Shown: positions 53,446 to 62,763, numbered from the stretch's first letter. The stretch: DNA of 64,000 nt from Microbacterium sp. No. 7 (GCF_001314225.1 NZ_CP012697.1:1116001-1180000); one strand, 5' to 3'. The notes: generated by a model not told the origin, from the sequence alone. Numbers and translations are program-made.

Positions 53446-54576
53446 TTGACCATCTCGACCACCAAGAAGCTCCTCGGCATCGGCGGTGCCGCGGTGCTCG
53501 TCGCAGCGCTCGCCGGCTGCGGCGCCGCGCCCGAGGACACGCCCGCGGGCACGAGCCCCGCCGAGTCGTCGGCCCCCGCCGCCGCCGACGATTTCCTGCC
53601 CTGCCTCATCTCCGACGCGGGCGGCTGGAACGACAAGTCGTTCAACCAGTCGGCGAAGGAGGGCATGGACCGCGCGGCCGCCGAGCTCGGCATCACGCCG
53701 CTCGAGTTCGAGTCGACGACCGACAACGACTACGCGCCCAACCTCGAGACGGCCGTCTCGGAGGGCTGCTCCCTCATCGTCTCGGTCGGCTTCAAGCTCT
53801 CGGCCGCGACGATCGAATCGGCGCTCGCCAACCCCGAGCTGAACTACGCGATCATCGACGACTGGGCCGACGGCGACTTCGACGGCACGGTCGACGCGCC
53901 CAACATCAAGCCCCTCGTCTTCGACACCGCCCAGGCCGCCTACCTCGGCGGCTACGCCGCGGCCGCGTGGTCGGCGCAGTCGGAGGTCAGCAAGGTCGGC
54001 ACCTTCGGCGGCATGCAGATCCCCTCGGTCGCCGTGTTCATGGACGGCTTCCAGCTCGGCGTCGAGAAGTACAACGAGGAGAAGGGCGCGAGCGTGCAGC
54101 TCTTCGGCTGGGACATGGCCGGCCAGGAGGGCGCGTTCACGGGAGGCTTCGACGCCAACGACACGGCGAAGCAGACGGCGCAGACCGTGCTCGACCAGGG
54201 CGTCGACGTCATCCTCCCCGTCGGCGGTCCCATCTACCAGAGCGCCGCGGCGGCCATCGCCGACGGCGGCCTGTCGACGCTCATGCTCGGCGTCGACAGC
54301 GACCTCGCCGTCGCCGACACGAGCGTCGCCGACATCACGCTCGTGTCGATCATGAAGGCGATCGACCAGGCGGTCTACGACGCGACCATCAGCGCGGCGG
54401 GCGGCGAGTTCGACCCGGCGCCGTATGTCGGCACGCTCGAGAACGAGGGCGTGAAGCTGTCGAGCTTCCACGACTTCGAGTCGCAGCTGCCGGCCGGCCT
54501 GCTCGACGAGCTGGCCGCGCTCGAGGAGCAGATCATCGCGGGCACCATCACGGTGGAGTCCCCGAACTCCCCGTGA
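53446..54576 (+). CDS. BMP-family nucleoside-binding lipoprotein of an ABC importer
   Basis: 376 residues from TTG 53446, the only start with a good site (GGAGG at 53436-53440). The signal peptide ends in the lipobox VAALAGC. CLISDAGGWNDKSFNQSAKE is the family signature (purine nucleoside receptor A/BmpA), and GFDANDTAKQTAQTVLDQGV and VGGPIYQSAAAAIAD are ligand-site blocks. It captures nucleosides outside the membrane. A perfect hairpin, CCCCGCG-ATGTG-CGCGGGG (53406-53424), sits just above the ribosome site. Two GTAAC motifs (about 53335 and 53391) mark the promoter area. Confidence 0.88.
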   Translation: MTISTTKKLLGIGGAAVLVAALAGCGAAPEDTPAGTSPAESSAPAAADDFLPCLISDAGGWNDKSFNQSAKEGMDRAAAELGITPLEFESTTDNDYAPNLETAVSEGCSLIVSVGFKLSAATIESALANPELNYAIIDDWADGDFDGTVDAPNIKPLVFDTAQAAYLGGYAAAAWSAQSEVSKVGTFGGMQIPSVAVFMDGFQLGVEKYNEEKGASVQLFGWDMAGQEGAFTGGFDANDTAKQTAQTVLDQGVDVILPVGGPIYQSAAAAIADGGLSTLMLGVDSDLAVADTSVADITLVSIMKAIDQAVYDATISAAGGEFDPAPYVGTLENEGVKLSSFHDFESQLPAGLLDELAALEEQIIAGTITVESPNSP

Positions 54577-54591
54577 TCGTCTGAGATCCAC

Positions 54592-54631
54592 CGCTCGGGG
54601 CGAGCAGCCAGACAGCTGCTCGCCCCGAGCG
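54592..54631 (+). terminator. Perfect hairpin between the binding protein and ATPase genes
   Basis: CGCTCGGGGCGAGCAGC (54592-54608) pairs perfectly over 17 bases with GCTGCTCGCCCCGAGCG (54615-54631). It probably works as a partial terminator or mRNA stabiliser, so that the lipoprotein is made in excess over the transporter. Confidence 0.75.
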
Positions 54632-54688
54632 TTCCACGGCAACGGCATCGCCCTCCCGCGATCGAGGGCTACTGGGTAGGGTGCACAT

Positions 54689-56203
54689 ATGAAGCTGGAG
54701 CTCCGCGGAATCACCAAGAGATTCGGCAGTCTCGTCGCCAACGACCACATCGATCTGATCGTCGAGCCCGGCGAGATCCACGCGCTCCTGGGCGAGAACG
54801 GCGCGGGCAAGTCGACGCTCATGAACGTGCTCTACGGCCTCTACCAGGCGGACGAGGGCGACATCTTGCTCGACGACGTCGTGCAGCACTTCCGCGGACC
54901 CGGCGACGCGATGGATGCCGGCATCGGCATGGTGCATCAGCACTTCATGCTCGTGCCCGTCTTCACGGTCGCCGAGAACGTCATGCTCGGCCACGAGCAG
55001 ACCCGGGCGCTCGGCGCCCTCGACATCCAGAAGGCGCGCGAGCATGTTCGCACCGTCGCGGCGCGATTCGGGTTCGACATCGACCCCGATGCGATCGTCG
55101 GCGACCTGCCGGTCGGCGTGCAGCAGCGCGTCGAGATCATCAAGGCGCTCTCGCGCGACGCGCGGGTGCTGGTCTTCGACGAGCCGACCGCCGTGCTCAC
55201 GCCGCAGGAGACCGACGAGCTCATGGGCATCATGCGGCAGCTGCGCGACGAGGGCACCGCGATCGTCTTCATCACGCACAAGCTGCGCGAGGTGCGCGAG
55301 GTGGCCGACCGCATCACCGTCATCCGGCTCGGCAAGGTCGTCGGCGAGGCGTCGCCCACCGCGACGAACGCCGAGCTCGCGTCGCTCATGGTCGGCCGCG
55401 CCGTCGAGCTGACCGTGCACAAGGACCCGCCGCGCATCGGCGAGGGAGGCCTGGAGATCAGCGACCTGCGCGTCGTCACCGCCGGCGGAGCCGTCGTCGT
55501 CGACGGCGTGAGCCTCGCGGTGCGGCCCGGCGAGGTGCTCGCGGTCGCCGGCGTGCAGGGCAACGGGCAGACCGAGCTGGTCGAGGCGATCGTCGGCCTC
55601 GCCCCGCGGGTCGAGGGCTCGATCCGGCTCGACGGCGCCGAGCTGGTCGGCAGGAGCGTGCGGGCGATCCTCGACGCCGGCGTCGGGTTCGTGCCCGAGG
55701 ACCGCAAGGAGGACGGCCTCGTCGCGGGCTTCTCGGTCGCCGAGAACCTCATCCTCGACCGTTCGAGCGACCCGGCGTTCTCGGGCGCCGGCACGATCCG
55801 GCGCGCCGTGCTCGACGCGTTCGCCCGCGAGCGCATCGCCGAGTACGACATCCGTACCCAGGGACCGGACACCCCGGCCGGCACGCTCTCCGGCGGCAAC
55901 CAGCAGAAGGTCGTCATCGCCCGCGAGATGAGCCGGGAGCTGCGGCTGCTCGTCGCGGCCCAGCCGACGCGCGGCGTCGACGTCGGCTCGATCGAGTTCA
56001 TCCACAAGAGGATCGTCGAGACGAGGGATGCCGGCATCCCTGTCGTGGTCGTCTCCACGGAGCTCGACGAGGTGGCCGCCCTCGCCGACCGCATCGCGGT
56101 CATGTACCGCGGGCGCATCGTCGGCATCGTCCCGGGGGACACGCCCCGCGAGAGGCTCGGACTCATGATGGCCGGTGCGGCCGAACCGGAGGTGGCCGCG
56201 TGA
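54689..56203 (+). CDS. Nucleoside ABC transporter ATPase (two ABC domains)
   Basis: 504 residues. Domain 1 has the Walker A GENGAGKSTL with signature PVGVQQRVEIIKALSRDAR and Walker B VLVFDEPTAVL. Domain 2 has a degenerate Walker A (VQGNGQTELVEAI) but an intact signature LSGGNQQKVVIAREMS. The Walker B region of domain 2 reads LLVAAQPTRGVDVGSIEF. This is the normal state for the sugar/nucleoside CUT2/BMP class. It energises import with the two permeases that follow. Confidence 0.9.
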   Translation: MKLELRGITKRFGSLVANDHIDLIVEPGEIHALLGENGAGKSTLMNVLYGLYQADEGDILLDDVVQHFRGPGDAMDAGIGMVHQHFMLVPVFTVAENVMLGHEQTRALGALDIQKAREHVRTVAARFGFDIDPDAIVGDLPVGVQQRVEIIKALSRDARVLVFDEPTAVLTPQETDELMGIMRQLRDEGTAIVFITHKLREVREVADRITVIRLGKVVGEASPTATNAELASLMVGRAVELTVHKDPPRIGEGGLEISDLRVVTAGGAVVVDGVSLAVRPGEVLAVAGVQGNGQTELVEAIVGLAPRVEGSIRLDGAELVGRSVRAILDAGVGFVPEDRKEDGLVAGFSVAENLILDRSSDPAFSGAGTIRRAVLDAFARERIAEYDIRTQGPDTPAGTLSGGNQQKVVIAREMSRELRLLVAAQPTRGVDVGSIEFIHKRIVETRDAGIPVVVVSTELDEVAALADRIAVMYRGRIVGIVPGDTPRERLGLMMAGAAEPEVAA

Positions 56204-57465
56204 CCGACACGACGACCGAGACCCCGCCGCCCCCGCGCGGCAACGTCATCCTCAAGGAGATGCTGCGCGGCAGCGCCGTGACCACGATCCTCGCGTTCGT
56301 GCTGGCCATGCTCGTCGGCGGCGTGCTCATCGCCGTGACCAACGACGAGGTGCAGCGCACGGCGGGCTACTTCTTCGCCCGCCCCGGCGACACGATCGCG
56401 GCGATCTGGCACGCCGTCTACAACGGCTACGAGGCGCTCTTCCGCGGCGCCGTGTTCAACCCCCGCGGCAAGGACTTCGCGACCCAGATCCGGCCCCTCA
56501 CGAACTCGCTCGGCTTCGCCGCGCCGCTCATCGCCGCCGGCCTCGGCGTCGCGCTCGCCTTCCGCGTGGGCCTGTTCAACATCGGCGCGCGCGGCCAGAT
56601 GCTCATCGGCGTCGCGGTCGCGGGCCTGCTCACCTTCTCGCTCGACCTGCCGATGTGGCTGCACATCCCCGTGACGCTCGTCGCGGGCATCGCGGGCGGC
56701 GCGATCTGGGGCGGCATCGTGGGCATCATCAAGGCCCGCACGGGCGCGCACGAGGTGATCCTCACGATCATGCTCAACTACGTCGCGTTCTACCTGCTGC
56801 TGTGGATGATCCGCACGCCCTCGCTGCTGCAGAAGCCCGGCTCCAACCAGCCGATCTCCGCGCCGACCCCGGCGAGCGCGCAGTTCCCGGAGCTGTTCGG
56901 CGAGCGCTTCCCGCTGCTCGACTGGGGCTTCATCGTCGTCATCGCCGCGACCGTGTTCGTGTGGTGGCTCGTGGAGCACTCGTCGCTCGGCCTGCGCATG
57001 CGGGCCGTGGGCGAGAACCCGCACGCGGCGCGCGCGGCCGGCATCAGCGTGCAGCGCGTCTACATCTACGCGATGCTGTTCGCCGGCGGGCTCGCGGGCC
57101 TCGCCGGGATGAACCAGATCCAGGGGGCGGTGAACTCGGGCATCACCGAGAGCATCGACGCCGGGATCGGGTTCGACGCGATCACCGTCGCCCTGCTCGG
57201 CCGCAGCCGCGCGTGGGGCACGTTCGCGGCGGGCATCCTGTTCGGGGCGCTCAAGGCGGGCTCGTTCTCGATGCAGGCCCAGGGGATCCCCGTCGACATC
57301 GTGCTCGTCGTGCAGTCGCTCGTCGTGCTGTTCATCGCGGCGCCGCCACTGCTGCGCGCCGTGTTCTTCCTGCCCCGCACCGATCTCGAGAAGGCCGCCC
57401 GGGCCCGCGCCAAGGCGGCCCGGCGACGGCCCGAGCCCGCAGACGACAAGGCGGTGGCCGCATGA
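56200..57465 (+). CDS. Nucleoside ABC transporter permease 1
   Basis: 421 residues, GTG start overlapping the ATPase stop by 4 bases. Eight to nine helices are predicted, among them TTILAFVLAMLVGGVLIAVT and ALAFRVGLFNIGARGQMLIG. The latter, with GAHEVILTIMLNYVAFYLLL and GLAGLAGMNQIQGAVNSGI, is typical of BMP-linked permeases. The C-terminus is a charged Arg/Ala-rich tail. It forms half of the pore. Confidence 0.9.
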   Translation: MTDTTTETPPPPRGNVILKEMLRGSAVTTILAFVLAMLVGGVLIAVTNDEVQRTAGYFFARPGDTIAAIWHAVYNGYEALFRGAVFNPRGKDFATQIRPLTNSLGFAAPLIAAGLGVALAFRVGLFNIGARGQMLIGVAVAGLLTFSLDLPMWLHIPVTLVAGIAGGAIWGGIVGIIKARTGAHEVILTIMLNYVAFYLLLWMIRTPSLLQKPGSNQPISAPTPASAQFPELFGERFPLLDWGFIVVIAATVFVWWLVEHSSLGLRMRAVGENPHAARAAGISVQRVYIYAMLFAGGLAGLAGMNQIQGAVNSGITESIDAGIGFDAITVALLGRSRAWGTFAAGILFGALKAGSFSMQAQGIPVDIVLVVQSLVVLFIAAPPLLRAVFFLPRTDLEKAARARAKAARRRPEPADDKAVAA

Positions 57466-58808
57466 CCCCCACGTCCGCTCCCGGCGCCGCCGGCGCGTCG
57501 TCCGGAGGCGCCGGGCCCGCGGGCACGTCGCTCGCCCCCACCGAGGCGGCCGACGGCACGGTGCAGCTCGCGACCGTGCGGCAGCGGCGCCTCAAGGTGC
57601 CCGTCTCGTTCGCCGTGGTCACCGTGCTGCTCGCGGTGCTCTTCGTCGCCGTGCCGCGCGGCGGGACCAGCACCTTCCGGCTGAGCGACGCGTCGTCGGC
57701 GCTCGCGCTCGGCGACGTCGCGCTGCCGACGGGGCCCACGAGCTGGGGACTGCTCGTCGTGCTCGTCGCGCTGTCGGCGTGGGCGTTCGTCGACGCGTGG
57801 GCGTATCGCCGCCCCCGGACATGGCTCGTCGTCGTGTTCGGCGTCATCGGCGTCTTCGCCTTCCTGGTCTGGGCCGCGGCGGGCGGCCTGGTGCCCGTGA
57901 CCAGCCTGCTCTTCGGCGCCGTGTCGCTCTCGGTGCCGCTCGTGTTCGGCGCGATGGGCGGCGTCATCGGCGAGCGCGCGGGCGTCGTCAACGTGGCGAT
58001 CGAGGCGCAGCTGCTGCTGGGCGCCTTCACCGCCGCGCTGCTGTCGAGCATCACCAAGAACCCGTTCGTCGGCCTGCTCGGCGCGATGCTCGGCGGTGTG
58101 CTCGTCGCGAGCGTGCTCGCCGCCTTCGCGATCAAGTACCTCGTCGAGCAGGTGATCGTCGGCGTCGTGCTGAACGTGCTCGTCGCGGGCCTCACCGGCT
58201 TCCTCTACGGGGCGCTGCTCGTGCCGAACGAGCAGGAGCTGAACCGCCCCGTGCGCTTCACGCGCATCGAGATCCCGCTGCTCAGCGACATCCCGATCAT
58301 CGGGCCCGTGCTGTTCAACCAGACGTTCATCGTCTACCTCATGTTCCTCACGGTCGCGGCCGTCGCCTGGGGCCTGTACCGCTCGAAGTGGGGCCTGCGC
58401 CTGCGCGCCGTCGGCGAGCACCCGCAGGCCGCCGACACGGTCGGCATCAAGGTCAACCCGACCCGGTTCTGGAACGTGCTGCTCGCGGGCGCGATCGCGG
58501 GCACGGGCGGCGCGTACTTCACGCTCGTGTCGGTGCCGCAGTTCGGCAAGGACATGACGGCCGGCCTCGGCTTCATCGCGCTGGCCGCCGTGATCTTCGG
58601 CCGCTGGGACCCGCTCCGCGCCGCGCTCGCGGCGCTGCTGTTCGGCTTCGCGACCAACCTGCAGAACCTGCTGACGATCCTCAAGACGCCGATCCCGGGC
58701 GAGTTCATGCTCATGCTGCCCTACGTCGTGACGCTCATTGCGGTCGCCGGGTTCGCGGGGCAGATCCGCGGGCCGGCCGCCGTCGGCAAGCCGTACATCA
58801 AGGGATGA
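57462..58808 (+). CDS. Nucleoside ABC transporter permease 2
   Basis: 448 residues from ATG 57462, overlapping the previous stop by 4 bases. A long Ala/Gly/Ser-rich N-terminal tail of about 45 residues precedes the first helix (VPVSFAVVTVLLAVLFVAVP). GERAGVVNVAIEAQLLLGAF and YLVEQVIVGVVLNVLVAGLT are conserved, and GTGGAYFTLVSVPQFGKDMT follows. It pairs with permease 1. Confidence 0.9.
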   Translation: MTPTSAPGAAGASSGGAGPAGTSLAPTEAADGTVQLATVRQRRLKVPVSFAVVTVLLAVLFVAVPRGGTSTFRLSDASSALALGDVALPTGPTSWGLLVVLVALSAWAFVDAWAYRRPRTWLVVVFGVIGVFAFLVWAAAGGLVPVTSLLFGAVSLSVPLVFGAMGGVIGERAGVVNVAIEAQLLLGAFTAALLSSITKNPFVGLLGAMLGGVLVASVLAAFAIKYLVEQVIVGVVLNVLVAGLTGFLYGALLVPNEQELNRPVRFTRIEIPLLSDIPIIGPVLFNQTFIVYLMFLTVAAVAWGLYRSKWGLRLRAVGEHPQAADTVGIKVNPTRFWNVLLAGAIAGTGGAYFTLVSVPQFGKDMTAGLGFIALAAVIFGRWDPLRAALAALLFGFATNLQNLLTILKTPIPGEFMLMLPYVVTLIAVAGFAGQIRGPAAVGKPYIKG

Positions 58809-59239
58809 GCGCCGTGACCGACATCGACTGGGACGAGCTGCGCCGCACCGCGGTCGCGGCGATGCAGCGCGCCTACGCACCGTACTCGCGCTATCGCGTG
58901 GGCGCGGCCGCGCTCGTCGACGACGGCCGCGTCGTCGCGGGCTGCAACGTCGAGAACGCGTCGTACGGCGTCGGTCTGTGCGCCGAGTGCGCGCTCGTGG
59001 GCGACCTGCACATGTCGGGCGGCGGGCGCCTGGCGGCGTTCGTGTGCGTCAACGGCGAGGGCGAGACGATCATGCCGTGCGGACGCTGCCGGCAGCTGCT
59101 GTACGAGTTCGCGCAGCCCGGCATGCTGCTGCAGACGGTCTCCGGCATCCGCACGATCGACGAGGTGCTGCCGGACGCCTTCGGCCCCCGCGACCTCGAG
59201 GCCGCGCAGGCCGGTCCGACCACGCAGGGAGAACGATGA
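58805..59239 (+). CDS. cdd: Cytidine deaminase
   Basis: 144 residues, tetrameric type. APYSRYRVGAAALVDDG binds substrate. The zinc site is GLCAECALVG (Cys and catalytic Glu) with MPCGRCRQLLYEF. It turns cytidine or deoxycytidine imported by the transporter into uridine compounds. It starts at ATG 58805, overlapping the permease stop by 4 bases (GTG 58814 is possible). Confidence 0.94.
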   Translation: MSAVTDIDWDELRRTAVAAMQRAYAPYSRYRVGAAALVDDGRVVAGCNVENASYGVGLCAECALVGDLHMSGGGRLAAFVCVNGEGETIMPCGRCRQLLYEFAQPGMLLQTVSGIRTIDEVLPDAFGPRDLEAAQAGPTTQGER

Positions 59240-60525
59240 GCGAGCCCTTCGACGCCGTCGACGTCATCCGCACCAAGCGCGACGGCGGCGCGGTGCCCGA
59301 GCCCGCGCTGCGCTGGATGATCGACGCCTACACGCGCGAGTACGTCGCCGACGCGCAGATGGCGTCGTTCGCGATGGCGGTGCTGCTCAACGGGATGACG
59401 CGCGACGAGATCAGGGTGATGACGGATGCCATGATCGCGTCGGGCGAGCGGATGGATTTCTCGGGCCTCGGCAAGCCGACCGTCGACAAGCACTCCACGG
59501 GCGGCGTCGGCGACAAGATCACGCTGCCGCTCGCCCCGCTCGTCGCGTCGTTCGGCGTCGCGGTGCCGCAGCTGTCCGGCCGCGGGCTCGGCCACACCGG
59601 CGGCACGCTCGACAAGCTGGAGTCGATCCCGGGCTGGCGCGCGGCGCTGTCGAACGACGAGATGTTCGCGCAGCTGCAGGACGTCGGCGCGGTCGTCTGC
59701 GCCGCCGGCTCGGGTCTCGCCCCGGCCGACAAGCGGCTCTACGCGCTGCGCGACGTCACGGGCACGGTCGAGGCGATCCCGCTGATCGCGTCGAGCATCA
59801 TGTCGAAGAAGATCGCCGAGGGCACCGACGCCCTCGTGCTCGACGTGAAGTTCGGGTCGGGCGCGTTCATGCAGGACGTGGAGAAGGCGCGCGAGCTCGC
59901 GCGCACGATGGTCGCGCTGGGCACCGACTCGGGCGTGGCGACGACGGCGCTGCTCACCGACATGAGCACGCCGCTCGGCCTCGCGATCGGCAACGCCAAC
60001 GAGGTGCGCGAGTCGGTCGAGGTGCTCGCGGGCGGCGGGCCCGCCGACGTCGTCGAGCTCACGGTCGCGCTCGCGCGCGAGATGCTCGCCCTCGCGGGCC
60101 GCCCCGAGGCCGACGTCGAGGGCGCGCTGCGGAACGGCCGGGCGATGGACGCATGGCGGGCGATGATCCGGGCGCAGGACGGCGATCCCGACGCCCCGCT
60201 GCCCACGCCGCGCGAGACGCACACGGTGGTGGCCGAGGACTCCGGCACCGTGCGGCGCATGGAGGCGCTGCCGTTCGGCATCGCGGCGTGGCGGCTCGGC
60301 GCGGGGCGCGCCCGGGCGCAGGACCCGGTGGTGCACGCGGCGGGCATCGACCTGCACGTCAAGCCGGGTCAGACGGTGACGGCCGGTCAGCCGCTGTTCA
60401 CCCTCGTGGCGGATGATGAGAGCCGGTTCCCGCGGGCGCTCGACGCCGTGCGGGGGGCCTACGATATCGGAGCGGATCTCGGCGCGGCATCCGCGCCGCT
60501 CGTGCTCGAACGCATCACCGCCTGA
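59236..60525 (+). CDS. deoA: Thymidine (pyrimidine-nucleoside) phosphorylase
   Basis: 429 residues. VDVIRTKRDGGAVPEPALRW is the N-terminus, KHSTGGVGDKITLPLAPLVA the phosphate-binding loop, and SGRGLGHTGGTLDKLESIPG the family signature. It splits deoxy- or uridine nucleosides into base and sugar phosphate. The ATGA overlap with cdd (59236-59239) puts it in the same operon. Confidence 0.94.
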   Translation: MSEPFDAVDVIRTKRDGGAVPEPALRWMIDAYTREYVADAQMASFAMAVLLNGMTRDEIRVMTDAMIASGERMDFSGLGKPTVDKHSTGGVGDKITLPLAPLVASFGVAVPQLSGRGLGHTGGTLDKLESIPGWRAALSNDEMFAQLQDVGAVVCAAGSGLAPADKRLYALRDVTGTVEAIPLIASSIMSKKIAEGTDALVLDVKFGSGAFMQDVEKARELARTMVALGTDSGVATTALLTDMSTPLGLAIGNANEVRESVEVLAGGGPADVVELTVALAREMLALAGRPEADVEGALRNGRAMDAWRAMIRAQDGDPDAPLPTPRETHTVVAEDSGTVRRMEALPFGIAAWRLGAGRARAQDPVVHAAGIDLHVKPGQTVTAGQPLFTLVADDESRFPRALDAVRGAYDIGADLGAASAPLVLERITA

Positions 60526-60548
60526 CCCTGACGACGAGGAGAACCCCC

Positions 60549-61652
60549 ATGACCACCGATCCGACGTTGCAGGGCGTGTCGATCCGCTCGCTGCCGAAGG
60601 TGTCGCTGCACGATCACCTCGACGGCGGCCTGCGCCCCCAGACGATCATCGAGCTGGCCGACGAGGCGGGCGTCGAGGTTCCCTCCGACGACGCGGGCGA
60701 GCTGGCCGACTGGTTCGAGGAGCGCAGCGACTCGGGCTCGCTCGTGGAGTACCTGAAGACGTTCGACCTCACCACGGCCGTGATGCAGACCGCCGACGGG
60801 CTGCGCCGCGTGGCCCGGGAGTTCGTCGAGGACCTCGCCGCCGACGGCGTCGTCTACGGCGAGGTGCGCTGGGCGCCCGAGCAGCACCTGCGCGACGGGC
60901 TCACCCTGGAGCAGGCCGTCGAGGCCGTGCAGGAGGGCATCGAGGAGGGCGAGGACGCCGTGGCCGGCGGCGACCGCGACATCCGCGTCGGCCAGCTCAT
61001 CACGGCGATGCGTCACGCCGACCGCTCCCTGGAGATCGCGAAGCTCGCCGTGGCGTTCCGCGGCCGCGGGGCCGTCGGCTTCGACATCGCGGGCGCCGAG
61101 GACGGCTTCCCGGCGTCGAGGCACCGCGCCGCGTTCGACTACCTGGCATCCGAGTTCTTCCCCGTCACGGTGCACGCGGGGGAGGCCGCGGGGCTCGACT
61201 CGATCCGCTCGGCGCTGCTCGACGGACGTGCTCTGCGGCTCGGTCACGGCGTGCGCATCGCGGAGGACCTCACGGTCGTCGACGAGGAGTTCGACGAGGT
61301 GCGCGTGCAGCTCGGCGACCTGTCGCGCTGGGTGCGCGACCGCGAGATCCCGCTGGAGCTGTCGCCGTCGTCGAACCTGCAGACCGGCGCGATCGCCGCG
61401 TGGGGCACGAAGCTCGTCGACCACCCGTTCGACCTGCTGTACCAGCTGGGCTTCGCCGTCACGGTCAACGTCGACAACCGGCTGCAGAGCCGCACGTCGC
61501 TCACGCGCGAGCTCGCGCTGCTGGTCGACGCGTTCGAGTACACGCTCGACGACCTGGAGGCCTTCCAGCTCAACGCCGCCGCGGCGGCGTTCCTCTCCGT
61601 CGAGGAGCGCGAGGAGCTCATCGAGATCGTCGCCGACGGCTTCAGCTCCTAG
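60549..61652 (+). CDS. add: Adenosine deaminase
   Basis: 367 residues. SLHDHLDGGLRPQTIIELAD has the metal His pair. GFDIAGAEDGFPASRH and FPVTVHAGEAAGLDSIRSAL give the catalytic Glu region. ELSPSSNLQTGAI with VNVDNRLQSRTSLTREL completes the site. It deaminates adenosine to inosine. It is the last gene of the salvage operon and lies 23 bases after deoA. GAGGAGAACC precedes ATG 60549. Confidence 0.93.
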   Translation: MTTDPTLQGVSIRSLPKVSLHDHLDGGLRPQTIIELADEAGVEVPSDDAGELADWFEERSDSGSLVEYLKTFDLTTAVMQTADGLRRVAREFVEDLAADGVVYGEVRWAPEQHLRDGLTLEQAVEAVQEGIEEGEDAVAGGDRDIRVGQLITAMRHADRSLEIAKLAVAFRGRGAVGFDIAGAEDGFPASRHRAAFDYLASEFFPVTVHAGEAAGLDSIRSALLDGRALRLGHGVRIAEDLTVVDEEFDEVRVQLGDLSRWVRDREIPLELSPSSNLQTGAIAAWGTKLVDHPFDLLYQLGFAVTVNVDNRLQSRTSLTRELALLVDAFEYTLDDLEAFQLNAAAAAFLSVEEREELIEIVADGFSS

Positions 61653-61668
61653 CCGCCGTCGGGCGCGT

Positions 61669-61752
61669 GCCCGCACTCCTCCGTTTCGCGTCACACACGC
61701 CGGTTCCGGCCGGATCTGGTGCGCCGCCGCGTCGAATCGGAGGAGTTCGGGC
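61669..61752. repeat. Element C hairpin, left copy
   Basis: GCCCGCACTCCTCCG (61669-61683) pairs with CGGAGGAGTTCGGGC (61738-61752), one mismatch. The 3' end of the nuclease-like gene, stop at 61691, lies inside it, so the right arm encodes part of the protein tail. Confidence 0.8.
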
Positions 61753-62605
61753 GCGCGGCCGGTCGCGGCCCCTGCGCCACGACCTCCTTCATCGCCGCGA
61801 GGGTCTCCTCACGGTGGTGCAGGATGTCCTCGGCGATCGGCCGTACCGTCGTGTAGCCCGCCCGGGCCGCCGCGATGTCCCGCTGCCGATCCTTCTTCTG
61901 CTGCTCCCAGCCCTCGTGGTGCGCTCTGCTGTCGCACTCCACGATGAGCCATCCGTCGACGACGAGATCGACGCGACCCACCGCCGGAATCACCACCTGA
62001 AGATCGACGTGGCATCCGAGGCTCCGCAGGATGAGCCGCATGATCGTCTCCGATCCCGACTCCGCTCGCCGGTCGAGCAGCCGCCGGAGCGACGCGTAGC
62101 GCCGCGGCAGCCGTGCGAACACGGCCGCCACCGACTCCTCGTCGACGAGTCCCAGGTGCCAGGCGCTGTCGATCGTCGCCAGGGCATCCCGGATGCCCTG
62201 GCATCGCACCGACTGGGCCAGCGCCTCGACGAGGTCCGCGGTGAGCGCCGCCCGCGGACACGACGACTCCCGCCAGTGCGCGATGACGTCGGCGGTGCGC
62301 GGAGGCAGCCGGCTCGCGCCTCTCTCCACCTGCACGTGCAGCGCGGGCGCGTCGAGGACGAAGACGCCGAGGGCGTGCAGGAGCGAGAGGCAATCGAGGC
62401 GGGCGCCCAGACGGGCCGCCTGGAGCAGCTTGCTCGGGAGGTCAGCCGTGACATAGCGGCCTTGACGCACCCGCACGAGTCGCTCGGCCTGCACGAGTCG
62501 TCGCCGCTCGGATCGTGTGATCCCCTGGCCCACGAGGTCGGCGGGGGTGAGATACGCGGCCGTCAGGATGCGTCCGGCTTGTTCGGCAAGGAGCAGCGGC
62601 GTCAT
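61691..62605 (-). CDS. AbiEi-like HTH plus DUF559/Vsr-like nuclease-fold protein (element C)
   Basis: 304 residues. The N-terminal HTH-like part is LTPADLVGQGITRSERRRLV, then LVRVRQGRYVT. The middle is a helical domain shared with the element B protein (AQSVRCQGIRDALATIDSAW). The C-terminal nuclease fold is AESGSETIMRLILRSLG, VGRVDLVVDGWLIVECDSRA with HHEGW, then DRQRDIAAARAGYTTVRPI. The acidic D...E-x-D and HH residues expected for a Vsr/PD-(D/E)XK site are all present. The last 20 or so residues are Arg/Ser-rich and encoded within the hairpin. It is the best candidate for an active member. Function is unproven. Confidence 0.78.
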   Translation of the reverse strand: MTPLLLAEQAGRILTAAYLTPADLVGQGITRSERRRLVQAERLVRVRQGRYVTADLPSKLLQAARLGARLDCLSLLHALGVFVLDAPALHVQVERGASRLPPRTADVIAHWRESSCPRAALTADLVEALAQSVRCQGIRDALATIDSAWHLGLVDEESVAAVFARLPRRYASLRRLLDRRAESGSETIMRLILRSLGCHVDLQVVIPAVGRVDLVVDGWLIVECDSRAHHEGWEQQKKDRQRDIAAARAGYTTVRPIAEDILHHREETLAAMKEVVAQGPRPAARPNSSDSTRRRTRSGRNRRV

Positions 62606-62673
62606 CCCGCCACTCTCGCCTGCGCGGGGCCGCGGTGGAGGCCGATTCCGCGATCTGTGGAGAACTCAGGCGC

Positions 62674-62753
62674 CCGAACTCCTCCGATCCGCGTGCGATA
62701 CCCGGAAACACCCCTCCGATCCGCGCGATCGGGCGCGGATCGGAGGAGTTCGG
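62674..62753. repeat. Element C hairpin, right copy
   Basis: CCGAACTCCTCCGATCCGCG (62674-62693) pairs perfectly over 20 bases with 62734-62753. A second inner copy of CCTCCGATCCGCG (62712-62724) competes for the same right arm, so two alternative folds exist. Confidence 0.9.
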
Positions 62754-62763
62754 TACGGGCGGC

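Larger units (their letters stand above)
61669..62753. mobile_element. Nuclease/palindrome element C (candidate mobile unit, intact gene)
   Basis: 1085 bases between the convergent add and mtlD genes. Hairpins with the arm CCCG(A/C)ACTCCTCCG stand at each end and enclose one intact gene of the same family as in elements A and B. The left hairpin overlaps the 3' end of the gene. The size and plan match A (about 1.12 kb) and B (1.14 kb). Confidence 0.6.
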
